Assembly (NCBI RefSeq): GCF_037975215.1
Contig: NZ_CP150239.1
Coordinates: forward strand, 2,642,001-2,706,000
Direction: 5' to 3'
DNA: 64,000 nt
Source: Solibacillus sp. FSL R5-0449
GTDB taxonomy: Bacteria; Bacillota; Bacilli; Bacillales_A; Planococcaceae
Positions 8,641-17,064 of the stretch are shown here, in pieces. The translations under genes were made by a program, and so were the position numbers. How positions within the stretch are numbered: position 1 is the stretch's first letter; every line of letters starts with the position of its first letter. The notes beneath the pieces were generated by a model. It had not been told where the DNA came from, searched no databases, and saw only the letters and a program-made list of their open reading frames with translations.

Positions 8641-8723
8641 TTTTTTAAATATCCGTTACTTATTAAGAGTTTTTCCCCTCTCTAAAAAACTTCAATATTA
8701 TCTCATGTTTTAATTCTTAATAG

Positions 8724-9224
8724 CTATAGCTCTTTTAACATCCACACTTGATCATAATAGTTTCCGTCGACCTTTAGGGCACGCTCCTCTTTAGCAAATC
8801 GCTTAAATCCTAGCGATTCATAAAGAGAGATTGCCTGTTCATTTGTAGACTCAACAGTTAAATGAAGCTGTTCAAGACCTCCGTTTTCACGTAACAGGCG
8901 CAACAATTCTTCAATCATATCCCGTGCTACACCTTTTCCTCTTGAATCAGGCATAACATAGAGTCCGACAAGAACGCCTTTATGATTCAGTTTTGCACCT
9001 GTTTCTCTTTTAAACGTTGCAATTCCAATCAGCTCGTTGTCTTCAAATGCCCCAAGCGTAAAAATATCTGCTTGCGGACGAAGACGTTGTTCAATTTCCG
9101 GAACCGTATAATTGTTCTCATGTTCAAAAGACGAGCTAAATAATGTTGGAGAATGTAAAAGCCCGTGTAATCTAACCTTTTTATATTGTTCAGCATCTTT
9201 ATAACCTAATATTCGAATGTTCAT
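8724..9224 (-). CDS. GNAT family N-acetyltransferase
   Basis: A 166-residue acetyltransferase. The acetyl-CoA binding motif A is visible as VLVGLYVMPDSRGKGVARDM, and motif B as TVESTNEQAISLYESLGF followed by the typical KRFAKEERALKVDGNYYDQ ending. Such proteins acetylate small molecules, peptides or protein N-termini using acetyl-CoA in the cytoplasm. It stands alone, converging on the ABC importer operon across the structured repeat. Substrate unknown. Confidence 0.88.
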   Translation of the reverse strand: MNIRILGYKDAEQYKKVRLHGLLHSPTLFSSSFEHENNYTVPEIEQRLRPQADIFTLGAFEDNELIGIATFKRETGAKLNHKGVLVGLYVMPDSRGKGVARDMIEELLRLLRENGGLEQLHLTVESTNEQAISLYESLGFKRFAKEERALKVDGNYYDQVWMLKEL

Positions 9225-9282
9225 CTTCTCACCTCATAACATTGCGTTCTATAATCTATACCCCATTTCTTCATCTTTTACA

Positions 9283-10299
9283 CTATTTATCTATTATCGC
9301 TGACTCTATTTCGCTACGTACCAGGGCTGGGGCGTCTAAGTACACTCCTATAAATTTTGCTCTTTTTTCAAATCCGCCTACCAGTTGGATTGTTTGCAGT
9401 TCCTTCAACTCCAGCACAAAGTCTGGCTTTTCCTCTGTATTTCCTAACACTTTAAAATGATAAATTTCTTCATCTTGTATAGATGTATGCAATTGAGAAA
9501 TATTTTTCAAGTCAATTTTTGTTTGTTTCAATAAGCCGTTGGAAAGATATAAATTTCCGTTTTCGATACGGACCGGATTTAATATTAATGCGCGGAAATC
9601 GGCCAGCAAGAATAGTAGTCCATAAAGTGAGAGAATTGTATGCCCCCAAGCTAAAACCGGTATGCGGTCATGGAAAAACCAATGGAATGCAATTGCTTCA
9701 AATAATGCTGCATGAAAAATCATAAATAACATAGGAATATACATCGTATTTTTATGAACGGTATATCCGCCTGGCTGTTTTTTCTTCCAGCTGCAAAACG
9801 CATAATAAAATACAAGCAGCTCCTGGCAAAGAACTCTCATTAATACGTTATCTTTTACTTTCTCTCTAACAATTCGAGGAAATGAAAAGATAAGTTGCTC
9901 CTGCTCTAATTTGACCGCTCGAATAATACTTGGTAAATATTTTATGAAAACAAATAAAATGATTAACTCCATCAAAACCAATCCTGCTTCTACTGCGATT
10001 GCAGAAAAAGTTATATAGCGGAAAGGTTCCATCAATCCATTAGGGATGACAAGTCGGGCAAATAAAATACCCGCAGCAACAAAGACAACAAAATTTTTGA
10101 CCGCCCATTTGCCCGTTTGCAGCAAGAGAAGTGCCGGTGCCACAACCGCACAGTCAATTAGTGAACCGATTACCATTCCTTGTACTTGCTCATCTGAAAG
10201 CGCAGAAACAAACGACAACTGATAAACAACAATATTGCCCAGTAAAATGACACAAGCGATCAAAAGCCATTTATAATTAACTACTCTTTGGAAAACCAT
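9283..10299 (-). CDS. Hypothetical multipass membrane protein
   Basis: About 338 residues from ATG 10299, which follows GGAAGGGGAG at a good distance; an upstream in-frame ATG at 10323 has no ribosome site. The first 250 residues hold about seven hydrophobic segments; the C-terminal 90 residues (GNLYLSNGLLKQTKIDLKNI, then QTIQLVGGFEKRAKFIGVYL) look like a small cytoplasmic PH-like beta domain. I do not recognise a named family. It lies 58 bp downstream (in gene order) of no obvious partner and is separated from the reductase gene by a terminator. Confidence 0.75.
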   Translation of the reverse strand: MVFQRVVNYKWLLIACVILLGNIVVYQLSFVSALSDEQVQGMVIGSLIDCAVVAPALLLLQTGKWAVKNFVVFVAAGILFARLVIPNGLMEPFRYITFSAIAVEAGLVLMELIILFVFIKYLPSIIRAVKLEQEQLIFSFPRIVREKVKDNVLMRVLCQELLVFYYAFCSWKKKQPGGYTVHKNTMYIPMLFMIFHAALFEAIAFHWFFHDRIPVLAWGHTILSLYGLLFLLADFRALILNPVRIENGNLYLSNGLLKQTKIDLKNISQLHTSIQDEEIYHFKVLGNTEEKPDFVLELKELQTIQLVGGFEKRAKFIGVYLDAPALVRSEIESAIIDK

Positions 10300-10375
10300 A
10301 GCACTCCCCTTCCTTTCACACATGCATCAATTCCCATAATACTTCCATTATAATCGATTACTATCCTTCCAACAT

Positions 10376-10410
10376 TAAAAAACGCAGAAGTTCACGTAAA
10401 CTTCTGCGTT
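10376..10410 (-). terminator. Rho-independent terminator of the siderophore uptake/reductase operon
   Basis: Perfect 12-bp stem AACGCAGAAGTT/AACTTCTGCGTT with a six-base loop; on the minus strand it is followed by six T. Confidence 0.92.
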
Positions 10411-10439
10411 GTGATTATTTAATTTATTTATTCAGCATA

Positions 10440-11492
10440 CTAGCCATTCACAAGCATGTCCTTCATCAGTTCACGGTTGCGTTTTTCGAATACTTCATTA
10501 TGCGAAGAAACTTTTGCATACTGATCTGCTGTCGGTTCAAGGCTAATTTTGATAGCGTTGATCGCATTGACCGCATCCTGGAATGTACCGGTAATTAAAT
10601 ATACTTTGTTATCATATTTGGAAATATCGCCAACAGCATAAATCCCGTCAACCGATGTCAGCCCCTTACCGTCCGTCAAATAATAATAGTCGTAATCTTT
10701 ATCTTTTTCCGGAGAGAGTGCCGTATCAAAAGTAAATGAAGAATCCCGGTCATAGCCGTGATTTACAAGGACATCATCTACTACAATTTTCGATGTTTCC
10801 TTTGTTACGACGTTTTCCAAAATGACTTCTTCAATTTTCGTCTTCGTTTCATTCGCTACAAGTGTTTTAATCTGTGTATTTGTAACGATCGGAACGCCAT
10901 TATCCTGCAAATGGCGGATTTGTGCTTCGTGAGCAGATAGCTTTTCGCCTCTGTAAATGACGGTAATCTGCTTGGCAATACCGATCAGATCCTTCGCCCA
11001 GTCAATCGCCGAGTTACCGCCGCCTGAAATTAGCAGTGACTTGTCCTTAAAGCTTTGGATGCCTCGAATTGTATAGTGCAAGTTCGATACTTCATACTTT
11101 TCCGCACCTTCAATATGCAATTTAATCGGACTAATAATGCCGCCACCTACTGCAACGATCACTTTTTTCGAATAGTGTTTTTCGCCTGAACTTGTCTCAA
11201 TCACAAACAAATCTTCTTTTTTTGTGATGAAATCGACTTTTGTATTTAGACATACGGTTGGCTTGAATGTCAGTCCCTGTTTAATGAGATTTTCAATGAC
11301 TTGCTGTGCTGGTGTTGGAGGCATACCACCAATATCCCAAATAATCTTTTCAGGATAAACGTGGAGTTTCCCGCCGAGCGTCGGCTGGAATTCAATAATC
11401 TTTGTTTTTAAATCTCTCAACCCTGCATAGAACGCACTGTATAATCCGCTTGGACCACCGCCAATTATCGTTACATCATAAATATCGTTCAT
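10440..11492 (-). CDS. Ferredoxin/flavodoxin-NADP reductase (YumC type)
   Basis: A 350-residue thioredoxin-reductase-like FNR. The FAD dinucleotide motif GGGPSGLYSAFYAG is at the N-terminus, the NADPH motif SGGGNSAIDWA in the middle, and the C-terminal FAD motif GDISKYDNKVYLITGTFQDA near the end. The CxxC of thioredoxin reductases is absent, as expected for the YumC/YcgT branch, which passes electrons from NADPH to ferredoxin or flavodoxin. ATG 11492 is chosen because GGAGTG precedes it; the upstream GTG lies inside the ribosome site. It follows the siderophore ATPase gene by 82 bp with no terminator between them, so it may be cotranscribed and supply electrons for iron release. Confidence 0.9.
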   Translation of the reverse strand: MNDIYDVTIIGGGPSGLYSAFYAGLRDLKTKIIEFQPTLGGKLHVYPEKIIWDIGGMPPTPAQQVIENLIKQGLTFKPTVCLNTKVDFITKKEDLFVIETSSGEKHYSKKVIVAVGGGIISPIKLHIEGAEKYEVSNLHYTIRGIQSFKDKSLLISGGGNSAIDWAKDLIGIAKQITVIYRGEKLSAHEAQIRHLQDNGVPIVTNTQIKTLVANETKTKIEEVILENVVTKETSKIVVDDVLVNHGYDRDSSFTFDTALSPEKDKDYDYYYLTDGKGLTSVDGIYAVGDISKYDNKVYLITGTFQDAVNAINAIKISLEPTADQYAKVSSHNEVFEKRNRELMKDMLVNG

Positions 11493-11574
11493 TCGAAACA
11501 CTCCATTCTTTTCATTTGTCGGACAATTACGCTTTTCGCGCAGTCGCCTTCAGGTTCCATTGACTAAGTTGCAG

Positions 11575-12393
11575 CTAAACGAGCATTCCGGACTTCGAAT
11601 GATGTCTTCCGATCGGGACAACGGAAGGTGAATCCGAAACAGGGTCTTGTGTAACAACACAGTTTAAATTAAATATATCTTTGATCAATTCACTCGTAAT
11701 TACGTTTGCTGGTGTTCCCTCCGAAACGAGTAGACCTTTATGCAAAGCAAAAATATAGTCGGCATAGCGGGCGGATAAATTAATATCATGGAGCACCATC
11801 ACAATTGTCGTACCATGCTTACGATTTAAATCCGTCAATAAGTCCAAAATTTCCACTTGGTATGTAATATCCAAGTATGTAGTCGGTTCGTCCAAAAACA
11901 AGATGTCGGTTTGCTGTGCAAGTGCCATGGCAATCCATACACGTTGTCTTTGCCCTCCTGACAGCTCATCGATATGACTGTCGGCAAGTTCCGTTATGTT
12001 CATCATTTCCATCGCTTCTGCTACCGCTTCATAATCCGCCGTTGACCAGCCTTTTAAAAAGCTCTGATGCGGAAACCGGCCCCGTCCAACTAAGTCAGCA
12101 ACCGTAATGCCTTCGGGTACAACCGGTGATTGCGGAAGGAGTCCTAAAACACGTGCAAGCTGTTTCGGCGGGATTTTGTTAATCGATTTATCATCCAACA
12201 ATACTTGGCCGGAGATTGGTTTGATTAATCGTGCCATCGTTTTTAAAAGCGTCGATTTCCCACAGCCATTCGAACCGATAATAATGCTGATTTTATTGCT
12301 TGGAATCGCTAGACTAACACCTTGTAAAATCGCTTTGTTGTCATAGCCTGCAACAAGATTTTCCGTTTGGAATGTATGTGTCGATTTCATCAT
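11575..12393 (-). CDS. Iron-siderophore ABC transporter ATP-binding protein (FecE/FhuC type)
   Basis: A 272-residue ATPase with Walker A IGSNGCGKSTLLKT, signature LSGGQRQRVWIAMA, Walker B DILFLDEPTTYLD and switch VLHDINLSARY, the pattern of FecE/FepC siderophore importers. Its ATG overlaps the stop of the preceding permease (ATGA), so translation is coupled. It powers the FecCD-type permease pair encoded just before it. Fourth gene of the Fur-box operon that starts near 15.57 kb. Confidence 0.93.
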   Translation of the reverse strand: MMKSTHTFQTENLVAGYDNKAILQGVSLAIPSNKISIIIGSNGCGKSTLLKTMARLIKPISGQVLLDDKSINKIPPKQLARVLGLLPQSPVVPEGITVADLVGRGRFPHQSFLKGWSTADYEAVAEAMEMMNITELADSHIDELSGGQRQRVWIAMALAQQTDILFLDEPTTYLDITYQVEILDLLTDLNRKHGTTIVMVLHDINLSARYADYIFALHKGLLVSEGTPANVITSELIKDIFNLNCVVTQDPVSDSPSVVPIGRHHSKSGMLV

Positions 12394-13421
12394 AAATCTC
12401 CTTTCCGATTAATTCGGATTAATAAATAAATTAAGTAGGGTGCACCAATTATTCCTGTAATGACCCCTACCGGATAACGTGTCTCAAAAGCAAACTGTCC
12501 GATTAAATCTGCCGCCAATACTAAAATAACACCGATTAAACCTGCAGGAATGAGACCAGAAAATCCGACACCTACTAATTTCTTTGCAATCGGACCTGCC
12601 AAAAAGGAAATAAAGGCAATCGGACCGGTTGCAGCAGTCGCCAATGCAATCATGAGCACCGATGTAATAATAAGGATGACTCTTGTTTGATTTGTATTGA
12701 CGCCTAGAGATGTTGCCGCCTGTTCACCAAGTTCCAGCATTTCCAGACGCTTCGCAAAATAAATTAAGATCGGTGTGCAAATACATACGATCAGGATTAG
12801 CGGATAAAGGTTCGCTAATTTCGCACCGTTTAAACTGCCGCTCAGCCATCTCATTGCAGCCGGAATATCATGTGTATCCCCAATGAGCATTAAATAGTTG
12901 ATAAATGCCGTCAGCATTGCCTGTATCCCGATACCGATTAAAATAAGTCGGCCAATCGAAAAGGATGTGCCTTTTGCCAGCAGATAAATAAAGATTGCTG
13001 TTGCAAGCCCTCCCATTACAGCTGCAATGGACACGACTGCATTGCTTGCATTTAATACAATGATGCAAAATACAGCTGCAGCACTTGAACCTGTTGTAAT
13101 TCCGATTACATTCGGATTTGCCAGCGGGTTGCGCAGCATCGTCTGAAAAATATAGCCCCCGGCACCAAATGCAAAGCCTGCAAACAAACCGGCAACCATT
13201 CTCGGGAAACGAATTGTATTTACCGCAAAGGTTGCTCCCTTCACTTGTTCACCTAGTAAAACCTTTATGACATCCTGTACCGGATAAATCGTGTTGCCGA
13301 GCATAAGCATCAAACCGCAAAGTACTAGCGAAATGATGGCCATCAAGAAAGTCATCATTATAAACCGGCGTTTTCTTTTTACTCTTGACGTCTTAATCAT
13401 CTTCATCGTTTCATTCATCAT
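12390..13421 (-). CDS. Iron-siderophore ABC transporter permease (FecCD family)
   Basis: A 343-residue FecCD-family permease with about nine or ten membrane segments. Family motifs include PRMVAGLFAGFAFGAGGYIF, QTMLRNPLANPNVIGITTG and GPIAFISFLAGPIAKKLVG. It forms a heterodimeric channel with the product of the gene before it (13418-14452), whose stop it overlaps by 4 bp (ATGA). Substrate is probably a ferri-siderophore, as judged from the operon and the Fur boxes. Confidence 0.92.
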   Translation of the reverse strand: MMNETMKMIKTSRVKRKRRFIMMTFLMAIISLVLCGLMLMLGNTIYPVQDVIKVLLGEQVKGATFAVNTIRFPRMVAGLFAGFAFGAGGYIFQTMLRNPLANPNVIGITTGSSAAAVFCIIVLNASNAVVSIAAVMGGLATAIFIYLLAKGTSFSIGRLILIGIGIQAMLTAFINYLMLIGDTHDIPAAMRWLSGSLNGAKLANLYPLILIVCICTPILIYFAKRLEMLELGEQAATSLGVNTNQTRVILIITSVLMIALATAATGPIAFISFLAGPIAKKLVGVGFSGLIPAGLIGVILVLAADLIGQFAFETRYPVGVITGIIGAPYLIYLLIRINRKGDL

Positions 13422-14452
13422 ATTGCACGCATTTTCGCTTTCATCGTAATTAAAATTAAAATCGGCGCACCTATAAAGGCGGTCACAATTCCAACTTCGA
13501 GCTCACTTGGACTGCCAAGGAGCCTTCCGATCACATCGGAAAAGGTTAAAATAATCGCTCCCGACAATGCTGACATCGGAATAATATAACGTAAATCAGG
13601 ACCTATTACGAGACGTACGATATGTGTAGCTAATAACCCAATAAAGCCGATTGGACCCGCCAATGCTGTTGCAGCACCACATAATAATACGCCACCTAAT
13701 GCCGCTACAATTCTTACAGTACCTGTACGTACACCCAGCCCTGTCGCAACATCATCACCCAATGCCATGGCATTCAATGCCGGCGCTGTAATTAAGGCAA
13801 TTAATAATCCTACTACTATAAATGGAATAAATAATGTAATGGCATCCCAGCTGCCGGAACCGACACTTCCGACTTGCCAAAATCTGAATTGATCCATTAC
13901 ATTCGTTCTTGGTATCATGATCGCCACAACTAGGGAAGATAAAATCGCACTCGTAGCTGCACCTGCCAACACGAGCTTTAATGGTGTTGCGCCGCCTCTC
14001 CCCATGGAACCAATCCCAAATACAAAAATAGCGGTAATGAAAGCTCCCGCTATCGCAAGCCAAATATACTGGTTTGCCGAACTGATATTGAGAAAGGCAA
14101 TGCCGCAAACGACAAAAAGCGATGCCCCTGTATTGACACCTAATATACTTGGATCTGCAATAGGGTTGCGGGTTACCGATTGCATCAGCGCTCCGGAAAC
14201 ACCTAATGCTGCACCGCATAGCAGGCAGAAAATTGTTCTTACTACACGCTGTCTTATCACGTTCGCTTCATGAGACTGAGCCTCTGAATGGAATAACCCA
14301 TTCAGAAGATCTGTCCAGCCAATCATCCGAGAACCGAATACAAGTGATGCTAGTATACATAGTCCGAGTAAAATTATCAAAAGCAATGATACTTTAATAA
14401 AATTACGCGGCATCATATTTTGTTTCTTTTCTAAAACGGATGTACTATTCAT
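13418..14452 (-). CDS. Iron-siderophore ABC transporter permease (FecCD family)
   Basis: A 344-residue FecCD-family permease, partner of the gene that follows. Motifs: RTIFCLLCGAALGVSGALMQ, NPIADPSILGVNTGASLFVV and GPIGFIGLLATHIVRLVIGP. It begins one base pair or so after the stop of the binding protein (14454) and overlaps the next permease, so the whole block is tightly coupled. Confidence 0.92.
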   Translation of the reverse strand: MNSTSVLEKKQNMMPRNFIKVSLLLIILLGLCILASLVFGSRMIGWTDLLNGLFHSEAQSHEANVIRQRVVRTIFCLLCGAALGVSGALMQSVTRNPIADPSILGVNTGASLFVVCGIAFLNISSANQYIWLAIAGAFITAIFVFGIGSMGRGGATPLKLVLAGAATSAILSSLVVAIMIPRTNVMDQFRFWQVGSVGSGSWDAITLFIPFIVVGLLIALITAPALNAMALGDDVATGLGVRTGTVRIVAALGGVLLCGAATALAGPIGFIGLLATHIVRLVIGPDLRYIIPMSALSGAIILTFSDVIGRLLGSPSELEVGIVTAFIGAPILILITMKAKMRAI

Positions 14453-14453
14453 A

Positions 14454-15515
14454 TTACTTTAACTTTTTTGCAACTTCCGAAATTAAAGTTACATACTCGT
14501 CGATTGTATATTGTAGTGATAGCGGGTTCGGGTTTCCTGCAGCTGCAAGTGGTGTGTTGTCAGGAATAATTAAAACCGAACCATTTTGGATTGCAGGTAC
14601 TTTTCCTAAAATCGGATCTGCCTGAAGTGCTTTTAATGTATTATCATCGCCATATGCAATCAAAATTTCTGCATCATTTAGAGCATCTGCATTTTCTGCA
14701 CTTAACTCGATATAGAAGCTGCTTTCATCCTGAACTTGCGCTTTAATGCTTTCCGGATATTCCATACCTAACTCTTCCAGTAACTCACCACGTGGATCAG
14801 CCGGTGTATAAATATAGAACTTCGATAAATCCGTCGCGGTAAACATACCGAAAGCCGCTTTTTTACCTTTGATTTCAGGGAATTCATTTGCTTTATCTTG
14901 AATTAATTTTTCTGTGTCAGCGATTAATTGTTTACCTTCTTCTTCCATGCCCATACCTTTTGCATTGTATAGAATTTGGTCACGCCATGTAATAACCCAT
15001 GGAGTTTCCGGATAGGCAACAACTGGTGCAATCTCGCTTAACGTATCATACTCTTCCTGTGTAAGTCCTGAATATGCTGCTAAAATAACATCCGGATTCG
15101 AATCCGAAACGGCTTCAAAGTCTATGCCATCTGTATCTTGGTAAATGTTTGGATTTTCTTCGCCCAGCTCTTTTAATTTTTCTGCTGTCCATGGAAGCAT
15201 TCCGCTTTCATCCTGTACGCCGTAGTTTGCTGCTGAAAAACCAACAGGCACTACACCTAGAGCAAGTGCCACATCATGGTTTGCCCATGCAACCGTTGCA
15301 ACACGCTCCGGCTTTTCTTCAATTACTGTTTCACCTAATGCATGTTTGATGACGATTGGATATTGTGTTGCTGAATCTTCTGAATTCGAAGAACCTGATG
15401 TTGCTTCATTGTTTTCATTTGAACTTGTTTCTTTATCCGAGCAACCCGCAACAACTAGTAAACCAATTGCCACGAAAAGCATTGCCATTAAAGAATAAAA
15501 CTTTTTCGTTTTCAT
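14454..15515 (-). CDS. Iron-siderophore ABC transporter substrate-binding lipoprotein
   Basis: A 353-residue class III binding lipoprotein. The signal ends in the lipobox VAGC followed by a Ser/Asn/Glu-rich linker; the mature protein starts with YPIVIKHALGETVIEEKPER and VATVAWANHDVALALGVVPV, typical of FecB/FhuD-type siderophore receptors. GGAGCG lies upstream of ATG. First gene of a five-gene block (binding protein, two permeases, ATPase, reductase). Two Fur boxes lie directly upstream, so it should be induced by iron starvation. The identity of the siderophore is not visible. Confidence 0.93.
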   Translation of the reverse strand: MKTKKFYSLMAMLFVAIGLLVVAGCSDKETSSNENNEATSGSSNSEDSATQYPIVIKHALGETVIEEKPERVATVAWANHDVALALGVVPVGFSAANYGVQDESGMLPWTAEKLKELGEENPNIYQDTDGIDFEAVSDSNPDVILAAYSGLTQEEYDTLSEIAPVVAYPETPWVITWRDQILYNAKGMGMEEEGKQLIADTEKLIQDKANEFPEIKGKKAAFGMFTATDLSKFYIYTPADPRGELLEELGMEYPESIKAQVQDESSFYIELSAENADALNDAEILIAYGDDNTLKALQADPILGKVPAIQNGSVLIIPDNTPLAAAGNPNPLSLQYTIDEYVTLISEVAKKLK

Positions 15516-15540
15516 TTGAATAACGCTCCTTAAATTTAAT

Positions 15541-15555
15541 TGATAACAATTATCA
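15541..15555 (-). promoter_or_regulatory. Fur box 1 (siderophore uptake operon)
   Basis: TGATAACAATTATCA, a 7-1-7 inverted repeat with one mismatch to the Bacillus Fur consensus TGATAATNATTATCA. It lies just downstream of the predicted -10. Confidence 0.88.
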
Positions 15556-15569
15556 TTTTCACTTTCTAA

Positions 15570-15599
15570 ATGATAAATCTAAATGATAATGATTGTCAA
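15570..15599 (-). promoter_or_regulatory. Promoter with Fur box 2 (siderophore uptake operon)
   Basis: On the minus strand TTGACA (15594-15599) and TATCAT (15570-15575) are 18 bp apart, a good sigma-A promoter. The Fur box TGATAATGATTGTCA at 15584-15598 (one mismatch) overlaps the -35, so iron-loaded Fur should block RNA polymerase. Confidence 0.82.
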
Positions 15600-15729
15600 T
15601 GAGATTTGTAATTTAATTTTTTATAAAGAAGAATTTTAGATGGGCTATTCCATTCTCTCTTTTCCTATATCTCCCTATTTTCGTCTTTCACAAACATTTT
15701 TTCTCTTTTATTCTTTATTTATCTTTAAG

Positions 15730-15754
15730 TTGACGTTAACGTAAATGGTATAAT
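15730..15754 (+). promoter_or_regulatory. LiuR-type MerR operator and -10 box
   Basis: TTGACGTTAACGTAA at 15730-15744 is a near-perfect palindrome around ACGTTAACGT, matching the operator type of LiuR-like MerR regulators. It covers the -35/spacer region directly before TATAAT at 15749-15754, so autoregulation of the regulator gene downstream is likely. Confidence 0.65.
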
Positions 15755-15776
15755 TTTCCTAATGGGGGTGTCTTAT

Positions 15777-16160
15777 GTGAAATCCATAAAAACAATCGCT
15801 AAAGAATATGCACTCACACCGAGAACATTGCGCTACTATGAAGAGCTCGGGATTTTGAAACCGACACGACCTCATAATAGAATGCGCCATTATTCCAAAC
15901 GGGAGGAGGCAAAGATCAAACTAATTATCCGCGGAAAAAAGTATGGCTTTTCTATGGAAGAAATTAAGGAAATGATTTTGCTTTTTGACCTTGATCGTAC
16001 AGGTATTAAGCAACTGGAGCGGACAATCGAATACGGTCAGCAAAAGTTAAAGGAAATTGACCACAAGATTCAAGAGTTGTATGAAATCCGTCAAGATATC
16101 GAAAAGACGGAAGCTATTTTTCAGGAAAAACTAATTCTATTATTGGAGGACCAATCATGA
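15777..16160 (+). CDS. MerR family transcriptional regulator (LiuR-like)
   Basis: About 127 residues from GTG 15777, preceded by GGGGGTG at six bases; the ATG at 15762 overlaps that ribosome site. The N-terminal winged helix is clear (IAKEYALTPRTLRYYEELGI, then RHYSKREEAKIKLIIRGKKY), followed by a long dimerisation helix (KEIDHKIQELYEIRQDIEKT). It lacks the metal-binding cysteines of metal MerR proteins and resembles LiuR, which controls branched-chain amino acid and fatty acid catabolism. Its stop overlaps the next gene, an acyl-CoA synthetase remnant, and an acyl-CoA dehydrogenase follows, which fits that role. The effector, perhaps an acyl-CoA, is unknown. Confidence 0.85.
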   Translation: MKSIKTIAKEYALTPRTLRYYEELGILKPTRPHNRMRHYSKREEAKIKLIIRGKKYGFSMEEIKEMILLFDLDRTGIKQLERTIEYGQQKLKEIDHKIQELYEIRQDIEKTEAIFQEKLILLLEDQS

Positions 16161-17064
16161 ATATTTCTAATCTGTTAGCTCGTCATGCAAGAAAGTATCC
16201 GAATCAAGTTGCTGTCATTAGTCTCGGTCAGGAAACGACGTATCAACAGCTGGATGACCAAGTAAATAAAATCGCCGGCTCATTGCTTCGGCGCACCTGT
16301 TGCCTACCTTCTGACTGCCGGCTCACCGCGCATCGCAAATGCGGACCTGTCGTCAATGAAATGGTGGGTGTACGGAGGCGCGCCACTTTCTGAAAAAGAA
16401 GTTGTATATATTCAACAGCAGTTTAATACGGACAACTTAGTATGTGTGTACGGTTTAACGGAAGCCGGTCCGAGCGGTTCGATTTTACATGCTGCCGACC
16501 ACCCTCACAAAGCAGGAAGCATCGGCAAACGAGCACCATTTGGAACAGAACTGCGTGTCATTAACGCATTAAATGAAGATGTGGCTCCTGGAGAAATTGG
16601 CGAAATCATCTTATATGGTGAAGGTAATATGAAAGAATACTATAAAAATCCGGAAGAAACGAAAAACATTTTCGTTGATGGCTGGGTACGTTCAGGCGAT
16701 TTAGCCCGCATTGATGAGGAAGGCTATATATACATCGTTGACCGTAAAAAAGATGTGATTATTTCCGGCGGTGTCAATATTTATCCAAAAGAAATTGAAG
16801 ATCAGCTGCTGCTGCATGACGCAATTTTTGAAGTAGCGGTGTTCGGCGTACCGCATCCTGAATGGGGCGAAACTGTAAAAGCGGTTTACTGTGCGAAAGT
16901 TCCTGTTTTCCGAGCAGGAAATTCGCAAGCATTTAGAAGGGAAACTTGCCGCATTTAAAATTCCGAAAATCTTCGAACAAGCTGAAGCACTTCCGCGCAA
17001 TGCTTCCGGGAAAATATTAAAACAGCAGCTACGAGGTGAAGCAAATGCAAGTGTTAGCCAATAA
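16157..17064 (+). pseudogene. Broken AMP-dependent acyl-CoA synthetase
   Basis: Remnant of a roughly 500-residue acyl-CoA synthetase. The first 43 codons are intact (MNISNLLARHARKYPNQ, VAVISLGQETTYQQLDDQ), but around 16284-16287 the frame jumps directly to the middle of the family (FGAPVAYLLTAG, WWVYGGAPLS), so roughly 200 residues with the ATP-binding P-loop are missing. The rest reads on (VYGLTEAGPSG, SGDLARIDEEGYIYIVDRKK) until about 16905, where an extra T in a TTTT run shifts the frame; the true C-terminus (EQEIRKHLEGKLAAFKIPK, ASGKILKQQLRGEA) continues in another frame to 17064. Two independent lesions make function very unlikely unless they are assembly errors. Start overlaps the MerR stop; the end overlaps the dehydrogenase start. 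Confidence 0.88.
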
